DNA of 63,635 nt, taken from the NCBI GenBank assembly GCA_038750655.1, contig JBCDGZ010000022.1:1-63635 (forward strand). Reading direction: 5' to 3'. Numbering within the stretch: the stretch's first letter is position 1; every line of letters starts with the position of its first letter. Below the pieces are notes generated by a model, which saw only the letters and a program-made list of their open reading frames with translations, did not search any database and was not told the DNA's origin. Of this stretch, positions 53,217-60,843 are shown in pieces. A program made the position numbers and the translations under genes. This DNA comes from JBCDGZ01 sp038750655. GTDB taxonomy: Bacteria > Bacteroidota > Bacteroidia > Chitinophagales > Saprospiraceae.

Positions 53217-53960
53217 ATGAGTAAAGAGAAAAATACCTTGATTTACGGCCGACATCCGGTCCTAGATGCCATTCAGGCCGGTCAGACAATGGATAAATTG
53301 ATCCTGCAGCAGGGCATCAGAGGGCCATTTGAAAAGGAAGTGCGGCAAATCAGCAAGCAGTACAAAATTCCGGTGCAGGTGGTACCCAAAGAGCGGATGA
53401 ATAAAATCACACGGGGTAATCACCAAGGCATTATCGGCTTTTTGGCCCTGATTGACTACCACCGCCTGGGGGATATTTTGCCGATGGTGTACGAACAGTC
53501 GGAGGTGCCTTTATTGCTTTTGCTGGATGGGGTGACGGATGTGCGCAATTTGGGGGCTATTGCTCGCTCGGCGGCTTGCTTCGGGGTCCACGCCATCGTA
53601 GTGCCGCGCAAAGGCTCGGCGATGATCAATGCCGAGGCGATCAAGACTTCGGCGGGGGCGCTGACCAAGATTCCGGTTTGTCGGGAGGATAGCCTGCTGG
53701 CGGCCGCTGAGATGCTACAGCTCTCTGGGGTGCAGTTATTCGCTAGTAGCTTGCGGGCCAATCAGAAGATGTACGATCTGGACTTCGGTGGCCCTACGGC
53801 GCTGGTGATGGGTTCGGAAGATCGGGGGGTGAATAGCAATTTGCTGAAGCTGGCCGATCAGACCTTTATTATTCCGCAGCGCAGTACGGTCGATTCTTTT
53901 AATGTTTCGGTGGCAGCGGGGATTATGTTGTACGAGGTAAGCCGACAGCGGGGGATTTAG
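53217..53960 (+). CDS. rlmB: 23S rRNA (guanosine-2'-O-)-methyltransferase (SpoU family)
   Basis: 247 residues from the ATG at 53217 (MSKEKNTLIYGRHPVL); earlier in-frame starts (53154 GTG, 53199) add unfamiliar sequence. The N-terminal L30e-like domain binds rRNA (IYGRHPVLDAIQAG; RGNHQGIIGFLAL) and the C-terminal SPOUT domain has the knot motifs TDVRNLGAIARSAACFG, MGSEDRGVN and IIPQRSTVDSFNVSVAAGI. It most likely methylates G2251, but related SpoU methyltransferases cannot be separated by eye. Confidence 0.92.
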   Translation: MSKEKNTLIYGRHPVLDAIQAGQTMDKLILQQGIRGPFEKEVRQISKQYKIPVQVVPKERMNKITRGNHQGIIGFLALIDYHRLGDILPMVYEQSEVPLLLLLDGVTDVRNLGAIARSAACFGVHAIVVPRKGSAMINAEAIKTSAGALTKIPVCREDSLLAAAEMLQLSGVQLFASSLRANQKMYDLDFGGPTALVMGSEDRGVNSNLLKLADQTFIIPQRSTVDSFNVSVAAGIMLYEVSRQRGI

Positions 53961-54016
53961 GAACGCCGAAATTGAAATTTCCGTTGTGAGGGTATTACTG
54001 TACAATAGGTCAAAAA

Positions 54017-54853
54017 ATGGAAAAATTAAAGCGCATTGATGTAGTCGATTTACTGCCTTCTCTTGATTCCCTTTTGATTAAATTACTGGAAGGGCTGGAC
54101 CCTAAAGATTGGGATCGGCAAACCATCGCTCCACAGTGGAAGGTCAAAGATGTTGCTGTGCATTTACTCGACGGTAACCTTCGAACATTGTCCATGTTGA
54201 GGGACCGGTACTACGGTGAACCAGCGGAGCATATCCATTCTTATCAGGATTTGGTTCATTTTCTCAACCAGTTGAACGCCGACTGGGTAAAGGCCACCAG
54301 GCGGCTGAGTCCTAGAGTTATTATTGATTTATTAAAAACCTCTGGGCAAGAGTACTGTCAGTTTCTAAGCACTTTAAATCCCGGTGATAAAGCGGAATTC
54401 TCGGTGGCCTGGGCCGGCGAGCAGCTGTCTCAGAACTGGTTTCATATCGCTAGAGAATATACCGAAAAATGGCATCATCAGCAGCAGATCAGATTGGCGG
54501 TGCAGAAGGAGGATGTATTGCTCAAACACCAATGGTATTTTCCTTATCTCGATACTTCGATCAGAGCCTTGCCGCATCATTACCGCGATACCGCGGGGAA
54601 GCCAGGGGAGGTCATAAAGTTTAGGTTCATCGGGGAGACAGAGAAGAATTGGTTCTTGTGTTATGATGGAGGATGGCAGTTGGCCACAAGAGTAGACGAG
54701 AAGCCAGTCTGTGAGGTGAGTATTGCAGACGAGTACGCTTGGCGCATTTTTACCAAGGGGATGAAGAAGGAGAAAGCCATCAAATCTTCCAAGATTGTAG
54801 GCAAGCAGGAACTGGGGCTGCGCATATTTGATATGATCGCAGTGATGGCTTAG
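54017..54853 (+). CDS. DinB/MDMPI-like (maleylpyruvate isomerase N-terminal domain) protein
   Basis: 278 residues of the four-helix DinB/MDMPI fold (ALVTLLEGLDPKDWDRQTIA-like start; WKVKDVAVHLLDGNLRTLSML), with candidate metal ligands His in AVHLLDG and the YTEKWHHQQQIRLAV pair. Members are thiol-dependent transferases or isomerases, sometimes linked to bacillithiol or mycothiol; a bacilliredoxin is also encoded in this window. The C-terminal domain (FLCYDGGWQLATRVDEKPVCEVSIADEYAWRIFTKG) is SCP2-like. Exact reaction unknown. Confidence 0.8.
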   Translation: MEKLKRIDVVDLLPSLDSLLIKLLEGLDPKDWDRQTIAPQWKVKDVAVHLLDGNLRTLSMLRDRYYGEPAEHIHSYQDLVHFLNQLNADWVKATRRLSPRVIIDLLKTSGQEYCQFLSTLNPGDKAEFSVAWAGEQLSQNWFHIAREYTEKWHHQQQIRLAVQKEDVLLKHQWYFPYLDTSIRALPHHYRDTAGKPGEVIKFRFIGETEKNWFLCYDGGWQLATRVDEKPVCEVSIADEYAWRIFTKGMKKEKAIKSSKIVGKQELGLRIFDMIAVMA

Positions 54854-54920
54854 ACCATGCTTGGCGGTGGTGCTTTAGAAGCGAAAAATTCAAATCTGCG
54901 GCTATATGGAAAAAGAAAGG

Positions 54921-54946
54921 CCCCCAGATTACTTTTAACCTGGGGG
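54921..54946 (+). terminator. GC-rich hairpin downstream of the DinB/MDMPI gene
   Basis: CCCCCAG (54921-54927) pairs with CTGGGGG (54940-54946), about 70 nt after the stop codon. Weak T run, so moderate. Confidence 0.45.
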
Positions 54947-55081
54947 ACAAATTCTTTCCACAGGACATAAGCCTATGGAGAATCAAAAACAGCAGGATAT
55001 GATAAGAGAGACTATCCTAAATTAGGTATACAAAGTATCGTTTGAATCGCCGCCCTTTCGGGCCTTGAATACAGTTTCAGC

Positions 55082-55807
55082 CTACGCCAACCCCGTCAGT
55101 CTGCGCTTCACCTTCAGCAACCGCTTCACTTCGTTGATTTCGACAATAAAAGGATCAAATTCTTCCTGATTATCGGAGATCAGGCGAAGGTGTGTCCAGT
55201 TGTTGTAGCGATCATAACAACGCTGTACCCGCTTCACCCACACCGATTGATTAGTAACCACGGCATAGATTTCATCATCTATCATCTCTATAGTGCTTTC
55301 CAGCGGAGTACAGATGACCATATCACCAGCATTGATGGTTGGTTCCATGCTTTGGCCATTGATGTTGAAGGCCACCAGGTCACCCGATACGCCGGGGATG
55401 TGGAACCATTCATTTTCTTCCAACAGATCGACCCCTACCGTATTGCTGGCAAAGGCTTCTACGTTGGTAAATAGAATGTTTGGAGAGAAATTAATGCCTA
55501 GTGCTGAGGCCAGCCGGGTGGGGTGGGGCGTATCCTCTTGCCCAAAAGGCTCGCCTTCTCCCTGAAACATGTAAGATTCACTAACACTATAAACGGCACA
55601 CAGCTTCTTAGCTTGTTCGTAAGTAATGGTACGCTTTTCGTTCAAATACAAATCCACAATATGGCCTTTCGTTCCAATCTTCTCGGCAAAGGCCGACTTG
55701 CTTTTCTGGCGATTGCTCTTGATGATTTCTCCTTGCTCGACGAGCAGGTGATAAACCGCTTGAAATCGCTTATTCAGTATTTGTCTCGTAGTTTCTTGCA
55801 TTACCAT
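55082..55807 (-). CDS. XRE-type repressor with S24 peptidase domain (no Ala-Gly site)
   Basis: 241 residues. Residues about 5-80 hold a lambda-like helix-turn-helix (KSAFAEKIGTKGHIVDLYLNEKRTITYEQAKKLCAVYSV). Residues about 110-240 are an S24/LexA-like domain with Ser153 in NGQSMEPTI and Lys192 in VWVKRV, spaced 39 residues, as in LexA-type Ser/Lys dyads. At the expected cleavage position the sequence is FASNT, not Ala-Gly, so self-cleavage is doubtful. Paralogue of the gene at 56113. It likely represses genes in cis. ATG at 55807 or 55801. Confidence 0.88.
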   Translation of the reverse strand: MVMQETTRQILNKRFQAVYHLLVEQGEIIKSNRQKSKSAFAEKIGTKGHIVDLYLNEKRTITYEQAKKLCAVYSVSESYMFQGEGEPFGQEDTPHPTRLASALGINFSPNILFTNVEAFASNTVGVDLLEENEWFHIPGVSGDLVAFNINGQSMEPTINAGDMVICTPLESTIEMIDDEIYAVVTNQSVWVKRVQRCYDRYNNWTHLRLISDNQEEFDPFIVEINEVKRLLKVKRRLTGLA

Positions 55808-56112
55808 TTAGCATTATCCTTACCTGCCTTACCCAGTCCTCTGCTGGGCAGACCATTATCTAATTCAAGTTGCGATTCACTATTACAAGATTCAAAGCGT
55901 CAGCTATTTGAATCACCACTACGTGGTTCACAAAATCTTCCTTTCTAAATCTCGTTCATGGCAACTTGGGTTATTTAGCAAAACAAAATACAGTGTCAAA
56001 AAGTAGAAAAGGTATCCCTGAATAAGGACGGTATGACCGTAGACAGGGATATTATTTTACAAGCACAATATAACTAAATTATTGATAAAAAAGAAAAATA
56101 AAATCAAAAAAG
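55808..56112. other. control region between the two S24 repressor genes
   Basis: 305 nt without a gene. It contains a hairpin, TATCCCTG at 56013-56020 with CAGGGATA at 56044-56051 and an inner ACGGT/ACCGT stem, about 62 nt past the 56113 gene; this probably terminates that transcript. AAAACAAAATA at 55980-55990 repeats a motif found upstream of the second repressor gene. Confidence 0.6.
56013..56051 (-). terminator. hairpin downstream of the second S24 repressor gene
   Basis: An 8-bp outer stem (56013-56020 with 56044-56051) encloses a 5-bp inner stem (56028-56032 with 56036-56040). On the minus strand it is followed by CCTTTTC. Probable terminator of the gene at 56113. Confidence 0.5.
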
Positions 56113-56844
56113 TTATATCGCGCTAATTAGACGGATTACTTTAAATAAGCGGGTATGCTCGTTGACATCCTCCTCAAATGGATCGAAGTCCATGTGATTA
56201 GCGGAGATGAGCTTCAGTCTTTGGATGTGCTTGTTTTGGCCATCCATCATACGCTGTACATACTTGACCCAAACCGAGCCATTGTTTTTCACAGCGTACA
56301 TATCATTGTCTTTAATTTCGTGCACACCACTGATAGAGCGGCAGACCACAGTATCTCCATCCCTAATGATAGGTTCCATACTTCTTCCTTCGACCGGGAA
56401 GGCGACTAAGCCTGTGCCGCTAATACCAGGAATAGAAAAATACTCGTGCGTTTCGGCATTGCTAGCTCCTATATCGACACCAGAACCAGCAAATGCCTGA
56501 ATAGAAGTGAAGAGGATATTGCCGTTGCGATAGTTGCCTTGTGCACTCTGAGGCGGCAGGTCCAGACCGAAGGGAGTGCCGATGCCATCGATCAGAAAGG
56601 ATTCATTGACACCATATTCTCGGCAGATGGCCCGAGCGTGGCGATAGTCCAGTACGCGCTTATCCTTTTCGTTGAGGAAGGCCCGAACAATGTGGCCATA
56701 GGCGCGATTGCCGAGGATTTTCTGGGCAAAATCTCCCATGCCTTTCCCATTGCGGTCATTCAATATAATGTCACCGCGTTCTTGCAGAAGTTTAAATACC
56801 TGCACGAATCGCTGATTGAGTTGTAGGCGGTCTTCTCTAATCAT
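56113..56844 (-). CDS. XRE-type repressor with S24 peptidase domain (with Ala-Gly site)
   Basis: 243 residues, paralogue of the 55082 protein. Helix-turn-helix at about 5-80 (MGDFAQKILGNRAYGHIVRAFLNEKDKRVLDYRHARAICREYGV), S24 domain from about 108. The dyad is Ser155 (EGRSMEPII) and Lys194 (VWVKYV). Ala119-Gly120 in QAFAGSGVD lies 36 residues before the serine, against 35 in E. coli LexA, so self-cleavage like LexA or phage repressors is plausible. It lies head to head with the ParA operon across a 274-nt region full of AAAACAAA-type motifs. Confidence 0.9.
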   Translation of the reverse strand: MIREDRLQLNQRFVQVFKLLQERGDIILNDRNGKGMGDFAQKILGNRAYGHIVRAFLNEKDKRVLDYRHARAICREYGVNESFLIDGIGTPFGLDLPPQSAQGNYRNGNILFTSIQAFAGSGVDIGASNAETHEYFSIPGISGTGLVAFPVEGRSMEPIIRDGDTVVCRSISGVHEIKDNDMYAVKNNGSVWVKYVQRMMDGQNKHIQRLKLISANHMDFDPFEEDVNEHTRLFKVIRLISAI

Positions 56845-56863
56845 GTGTCTTGAGGATTTTGTG

Positions 56864-57035
56864 ATTTAAACAAAACGTATCTTATCTAGGACGCAATTTA
56901 AAACAAAATATTTTTTAAAACAAATCGTTGGCCAACTTTTTAACATATTATGATTTTGGCTCAATTGTTGTTGGCCTTTATATGTCCCAATTATCAAATA
57001 ATTATTTGTTTTAATTTTTAATCCTGTTTAAAATA
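56864..57035. promoter_or_regulatory. candidate operator array between the S24 repressor and parA
   Basis: Related AT-rich motifs occur at 56864-56876, 56896-56909, 56913-56925, and inverted at 57004-57014, with a partial copy at 57025-57035. The 11-mer TTAAAACAAAT at 56915-56925 is the exact reverse complement of 57004-57014. AAAACAAAATA at 56900-56910 repeats at 55980-55990. They may be binding sites of the neighbouring repressors. Confidence 0.4.
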
Positions 57036-57037
57036 CA

Positions 57038-57045
57038 TATTTTTG
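57038..57045 (+). promoter_or_regulatory. -7 element upstream of parA
   Basis: TATTTTTG matches TAnnTTTG, 74 bases before the parA ATG and directly next to the operator-like repeats, so a repressor bound there could block it. Confidence 0.5.
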
Positions 57046-57118
57046 TGAAAGGTGATTTGTGCAGGGAAAAACCTTAGGGTTGTGCGGATTACTCGGAACA
57101 AAAATTAAACATGCAATA

Positions 57119-57883
57119 ATGGGAAAGATCATTTCTTTGCTTAATCACAAGGGTGGTGTTGGTAAAACAACGAGTGCCATCAACCTGGCCGCTGGAATGG
57201 TGGAGTTGGGCCGCAAGGTATTATTGATTGACCTCGATCCACAGGCTAATCTTACCCTTTCACTGGGTATCCCTCGTCAAAAGTATACGATCTATGAAGC
57301 CCTGCGCGGCGAATCGGAGCTGGTGCCTTACACCGTTAAGGATGGCTTGGATGTAATTACTTCTACTCTCGACCTCTCGGGGGCAGAGATGGAGCTGATC
57401 AACGAGGCCGGCCGCGAGTTTATTCTTCGGGAGCTTTTTGAACCCGTTAGAGAGGAATACGATTACATCATTATTGATTGTCCGCCTTCTTTAGGTCTGC
57501 TGACGCTCAATGCTCTGACGAGTAGCCACTACGTTTACATTCCGCTACAAACAGAGTTTCTGGCTTTGCAAGGCTTGACCAAGATCAAACAGATCATCGA
57601 CAAGGTGCGCTTCCGCCTGAATCGCAAATTGACCATCGGTGGGGTATTTGCAACGATGTACGATTCTCGTAAGGTCCTCAACCGCGATGTTGTCGGTACC
57701 ATTCACAAGTACTTTGGGGAGAAGGTCTTTAAGACTCGCATTCGCGATAATGTCTCACTGGCTGAAGCTCCGGCACAGCGCAAAGATATTTTTGCCTATA
57801 ACCGCAATAGTAATGGCGCCAAGGATTACCTCTCGCTTTGCCAAGAAGTAATCGAACGGACCACAGAGGCCGTTGAAGCCTAA
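57119..57883 (+). CDS. ParA-family ATPase (Soj/MinD-like)
   Basis: 254 residues from the ATG at 57119. The frame is open upstream, but MGKIISLLNHKGGVGKTT is the family start. Deviant Walker A KGGVGKTT at 11-18 with signature Lys11 and Lys16; Walker A' DLDPQANLTLSLG at 38-50; Walker B YIIIDCPPSLG near 115-125; C-terminal TRIRDNVSLAEAPAQRKDIFAYNRNSNGAKDY typical of Soj-like proteins. Such ATPases form gradients on the nucleoid to position DNA or other cargo. A partner gene follows after 10 nt. It is shorter than plasmid ParAs with an HTH domain. A chromosomal parS-ParB pair is not seen here. Confidence 0.93.
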   Translation: MGKIISLLNHKGGVGKTTSAINLAAGMVELGRKVLLIDLDPQANLTLSLGIPRQKYTIYEALRGESELVPYTVKDGLDVITSTLDLSGAEMELINEAGREFILRELFEPVREEYDYIIIDCPPSLGLLTLNALTSSHYVYIPLQTEFLALQGLTKIKQIIDKVRFRLNRKLTIGGVFATMYDSRKVLNRDVVGTIHKYFGEKVFKTRIRDNVSLAEAPAQRKDIFAYNRNSNGAKDYLSLCQEVIERTTEAVEA

Positions 57884-57893
57884 ATCCACCAAT

Positions 57894-58430
57894 GTGAGTA
57901 AGAAAAAATTTACAGATGGACTAGAGAGCCTGTTTGGGCTGGCCCTGGAGGATGACCTGCAGGAAAGCAGCCCATTGCTGGTGGATACGCGTGCGGAGAA
58001 AAGCCAAAAGGCTACCGAGCCGAAGTCTAAGGCGAAGGGTAAACCCAAGAAGCGCAAGCGCTCTTCGGGTAAAACCTTTACCTCCGACCTGGATTCGCTC
58101 TTTGAAGCCGCCGTCAGTGATGCGATAGACGCTCGGGCCAAAAAGCAGCCCGAAGCAGCGCCACGTAAGGGCAGCCCCCTAAAGCGCCTTCGCCGCAAGC
58201 CACTCAGTGGCATCGACGCTCTAATCCGTCAAACCATTTCAGATAGTAGGATTGATTACGACGACAGTGCGCCCAAAAAGCGAGTCACCTTTATTTACGA
58301 TAAGCATAAGCTGGCCCGCCTCAAAGCCATCGCCAAGGTGGAGAAGGCTTACCTGAAAGACATCATCGGAAAGATTGTTTCTGAGTTTATCGACGAGTAC
58401 GAGGAAAAAAACGGGAAGATCGGCTCTTAG
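57894..58430 (+). CDS. ParA partner candidate: three ParB-like N-terminal peptides plus RHH-like tail
   Basis: 178 residues from a GTG at 57894 (an earlier TTG at 57873 overlaps parA and is less likely). Three spaced copies of a short motif occur: KKFTDGLESLFG (about 4-15), KTFTSDLDSLFE (about 60-71) and KPLSGIDALIR (about 102-112), joined by basic Lys/Arg/Pro linkers. They resemble the LGKGLxALF-like N-terminus of ParB/Spo0J proteins that stimulates ParA ATPase. Residues about 125-178 (KKRVTFIYDKHKLARLKAIAKVEKAYLKDIIGKIVSEFIDEY) look like a ribbon-helix-helix DNA-binding domain, typical of small non-ParB centromere or operator binders. Not recognised as a named family. Next gene begins 3 nt after the stop. 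Confidence 0.8.
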   Translation: MSKKKFTDGLESLFGLALEDDLQESSPLLVDTRAEKSQKATEPKSKAKGKPKKRKRSSGKTFTSDLDSLFEAAVSDAIDARAKKQPEAAPRKGSPLKRLRRKPLSGIDALIRQTISDSRIDYDDSAPKKRVTFIYDKHKLARLKAIAKVEKAYLKDIIGKIVSEFIDEYEEKNGKIGS

Positions 58431-58433
58431 CTT

Positions 58434-59360
58434 ATGAAGCGGCTGGATGAATTTCGGCTATATTACAACCACAGCATTCATCCCGAGCTTCGGCGGATGG
58501 AGCGCCATCGGGTGAGACTCATTCGCTTTCTCTTTGTCTCTGTACTCCTTCTAATCGGTGTCATTGCCCTCGAAGTCTACATCAACATTCCCGCCATCAC
58601 CTTCTTTATGATGGTGCCTATTGTCCTGTATCTCCTCTACCTTTCCTATCGCATTCAGCGCTTCCGCTCGACCTTCAAGCCCAATGTGATCAATCTCATC
58701 CTTGATTTTATCGATGATGGCCCCAACTATGGGACTTTGTATTACGATGCCAAGCGATCGATCCCCAAATCGCAGTTTAGGGCCAGTCGAATCTTCGAGT
58801 CTTCGGCTGATCAGTACAAAGGGGAAGACCACATCAGCGGACGAATAGGAGAGCTGAAGTTTGAGCTGTGCGAGTTGGATGTAAAAGAATTTTCCAGAGT
58901 CCGCAATCGCCTCAATTATGTTTTCAAAGGCGTCTTTATGCACGCTACGATTACCCGCGAGGTCCGAGGATCAGTTATTATCCTTCCCAAAGAATTTAAG
59001 CAGTACCTTTCGCGTTCAATAAAAGCCGCCACACTGCGCGGGGCGCATCAAGTCCATAGCGAGATATTGGATGCTCCCTTTGAGGAGGTCTTTATGACCT
59101 ACGCTAGTCCCAATGCCAATCTGGCCGGTTTATTGTCCTCTCCTATGCAGAACGCCCTTGCTGAATATCGACAGCGCACCGGTAAAGAAATTTATCTTTC
59201 TTTCTTGAAAAATGAAATTTATATCGCCGTCACTGAACACAAGGACATTCTGGAACCTTATATATTTCAGTCTAACGTGAGCTTTGACCTGGTCCGTGAA
59301 TTCTTCGAGGATATTAATTTGCTGATTGGCATCGTTGAAGATATTGACCATAATTATTGA
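58434..59360 (+). CDS. DUF3137 membrane protein
   Basis: 308 residues. Two predicted membrane segments (about 28-50 and 52-73) near the N-terminus, then a soluble DUF3137 domain with KFELCELDVKEFSRVRNRLNYVFKGVFMHATITREVRGSVIILP. The N-terminus is basic (MKRLDEFRLYYNHSIHPELRRMERHRVRLIRF), so the soluble domain is probably cytoplasmic or periplasmic depending on topology; two helices put both ends on the same side. Function unknown. It sits 3 nt after the ParA partner gene and 3 nt before the TraB-like gene. Confidence 0.85.
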   Translation: MKRLDEFRLYYNHSIHPELRRMERHRVRLIRFLFVSVLLLIGVIALEVYINIPAITFFMMVPIVLYLLYLSYRIQRFRSTFKPNVINLILDFIDDGPNYGTLYYDAKRSIPKSQFRASRIFESSADQYKGEDHISGRIGELKFELCELDVKEFSRVRNRLNYVFKGVFMHATITREVRGSVIILPKEFKQYLSRSIKAATLRGAHQVHSEILDAPFEEVFMTYASPNANLAGLLSSPMQNALAEYRQRTGKEIYLSFLKNEIYIAVTEHKDILEPYIFQSNVSFDLVREFFEDINLLIGIVEDIDHNY

Positions 59361-59363
59361 TCT

Positions 59364-60278
59364 ATGAAAAAATGTACTACACTCTTATTGCTGCTTTTCC
59401 TCCTGTTGAGCAGCATACAGGCACAAGTTGCCGAGCAGCAGCCCCAGGCTGCGGCCGATAATCCTAACAATTCGCTCCTCTGGGAAATCCGGGGCGATTC
59501 GCTCGAACAACCCTCTTACCTCTACGGTACCATCCATATGATTGGCAAGGACGATTACTTCCTAACCGATTCCACCAAAGCCGCTTTCGACCGTGCCGAG
59601 CGGGTTACCTTTGAGATTAATATGGAAGATATGACCGACTTTTCGGTGATTTTTTCTCTAATGACCAAAGTGATGATGAACGATGGCGTCACGCTGCCTG
59701 ACCTTTTGAGCAAAGAGGATTATGCCTTTGTGGAAAAAAAATTCAAGGAGATGGGCTTACCGATGATGATGCTCAATCGCCTCAAACCCATGTTTTTGAG
59801 TGTCTTTGCCTCGGGAGATATGGAACCTGGCGGTTTATCCAATGGCTCCCTGGTTTCTTACGAAGTAGAATTTATGGAAATGGCGCAGCAGGATAAAAAG
59901 GAGATGGCGGGCCTGGAAACGGTCGAGTATCAAATGAGCATGTTCGACAGCATCCCTTACAAGGCGCAAGCCGATATGTTGGTCGAGAGCCTGAAGGCAG
60001 GCAATGATGGCAGTGATGAATTTGCGGAAATGGTCAAAATGTACAAAACGCAGGACATCAGCGCCATGCAGAAAATGTTCGACGACGGCGGTGGCGGCGT
60101 TGGGGAGTACGAAGACCTCCTGCTGGGCAACCGCAACCGCAATTGGATACCGATTATGGCCAAGATGATGAAGGAAAAACCCACCTTTTTTGCCGTCGGG
60201 GCCGGCCACCTGGGGGGTAAACAAGGCGTCATACAGCTGCTGCGCGATGCCGGCTATACCTTAAGCCCTAAAAAATAA
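59364..60278 (+). CDS. TraB/GumN family protein
   Basis: 304 residues with a signal peptide (KKCTTLLLLLFLLLSSIQAQ). The TraB/GumN signature SLLWEIRGDSLEQPSYLYGTIHM at about 38-60 and the C-terminal FFAVGAGHLGGKQGVIQLLRDAGYTL are clear; Glu in TFEINMEDM and His in GTIHM and GAGHLGG are candidate metal ligands of this Tiki-like predicted protease fold. Exported, probably periplasmic or outer-membrane associated. Third gene after parA, with 3-nt gaps on both sides. Confidence 0.9.
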   Translation: MKKCTTLLLLLFLLLSSIQAQVAEQQPQAAADNPNNSLLWEIRGDSLEQPSYLYGTIHMIGKDDYFLTDSTKAAFDRAERVTFEINMEDMTDFSVIFSLMTKVMMNDGVTLPDLLSKEDYAFVEKKFKEMGLPMMMLNRLKPMFLSVFASGDMEPGGLSNGSLVSYEVEFMEMAQQDKKEMAGLETVEYQMSMFDSIPYKAQADMLVESLKAGNDGSDEFAEMVKMYKTQDISAMQKMFDDGGGGVGEYEDLLLGNRNRNWIPIMAKMMKEKPTFFAVGAGHLGGKQGVIQLLRDAGYTLSPKK

Positions 60279-60281
60279 GTT

Positions 60282-60797
60282 ATGCCGCTTATCAAAACTG
60301 TCAAAGGACACCAGCCCCAGTGGGGCGACAATTGCTACATTGCTGAGAATGCTACTATTGTCGGTGATGTGATCATGGGTGATGATTGCAGCGTTTGGTT
60401 TCAAGCCGTCATTCGGGGCGATGTCAACAGCATCCGCATTGGCAACAAGGTGAATATCCAGGACGGCGTGATTATCCACTGCACCTACCAAAAGGCCGCC
60501 ACCACCATCGGAAACGGTGTTTCCATCGGCCATCGGGCCCTCATACACGGCTGCACCCTTCACGATCACGTCCTTGTCGGTATGGGTGCCATCATCATGG
60601 ACCACGCCGTCGTCGAAGACAACTGCCTCATTGCTGCTGGCTCAGTCGTGCTGGAAAACAGCCGCCTCGAATCGGGTTATATCTACGCAGGCGTCCCCGC
60701 CCGCCAGGTGAAGCGCCTTAGCTCCGAGCAGTTCGGTGATACCGTGAAGCGGATTGCTGATAATTATTTGATGTATGCCGGATGGTTTAAGGAATAG
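60282..60797 (+). CDS. gamma-class carbonic anhydrase family protein
   Basis: 171 residues forming a left-handed beta-helix of hexapeptide repeats (IVGDVIMGDDCSVWFQAVIRGD). The three zinc/iron ligands His66 (VIIHCTYQ), His84 and His89 (SIGHRALIHGC) are all present, and GMGAIIMDHAV and AGVPARQVKRLS follow. Members interconvert CO2 and bicarbonate or are inactive (YrdA/PaaY-like). Last gene of the ParA-to-carbonic-anhydrase unit. Confidence 0.92.
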   Translation: MPLIKTVKGHQPQWGDNCYIAENATIVGDVIMGDDCSVWFQAVIRGDVNSIRIGNKVNIQDGVIIHCTYQKAATTIGNGVSIGHRALIHGCTLHDHVLVGMGAIIMDHAVVEDNCLIAAGSVVLENSRLESGYIYAGVPARQVKRLSSEQFGDTVKRIADNYLMYAGWFKE

Positions 60798-60843
60798 GTA
60801 CTTTGTTTTTTTACCCTTTTTAAGTAGAACTAAATGAATCTTA

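Noticed and set aside
57059..57118. Longer ParA start
   Set aside because: The ATP-binding motif begins 11 residues after the ATG at 57119, as usual; the extension has no similarity.
55808..57118. Prophage or integrated element around the S24 repressors
   Set aside because: No integrase, structural phage genes, tRNA or attachment repeats are visible; S24 repressors alone do not establish a prophage.
60282..60797. Carboxysome-positioning (McdAB) system from the ParA plus carbonic anhydrase association
   Set aside because: No carboxysome shell or RuBisCO genes; gamma-carbonic anhydrase family proteins are common housekeeping proteins, so the link stays only a speculation.
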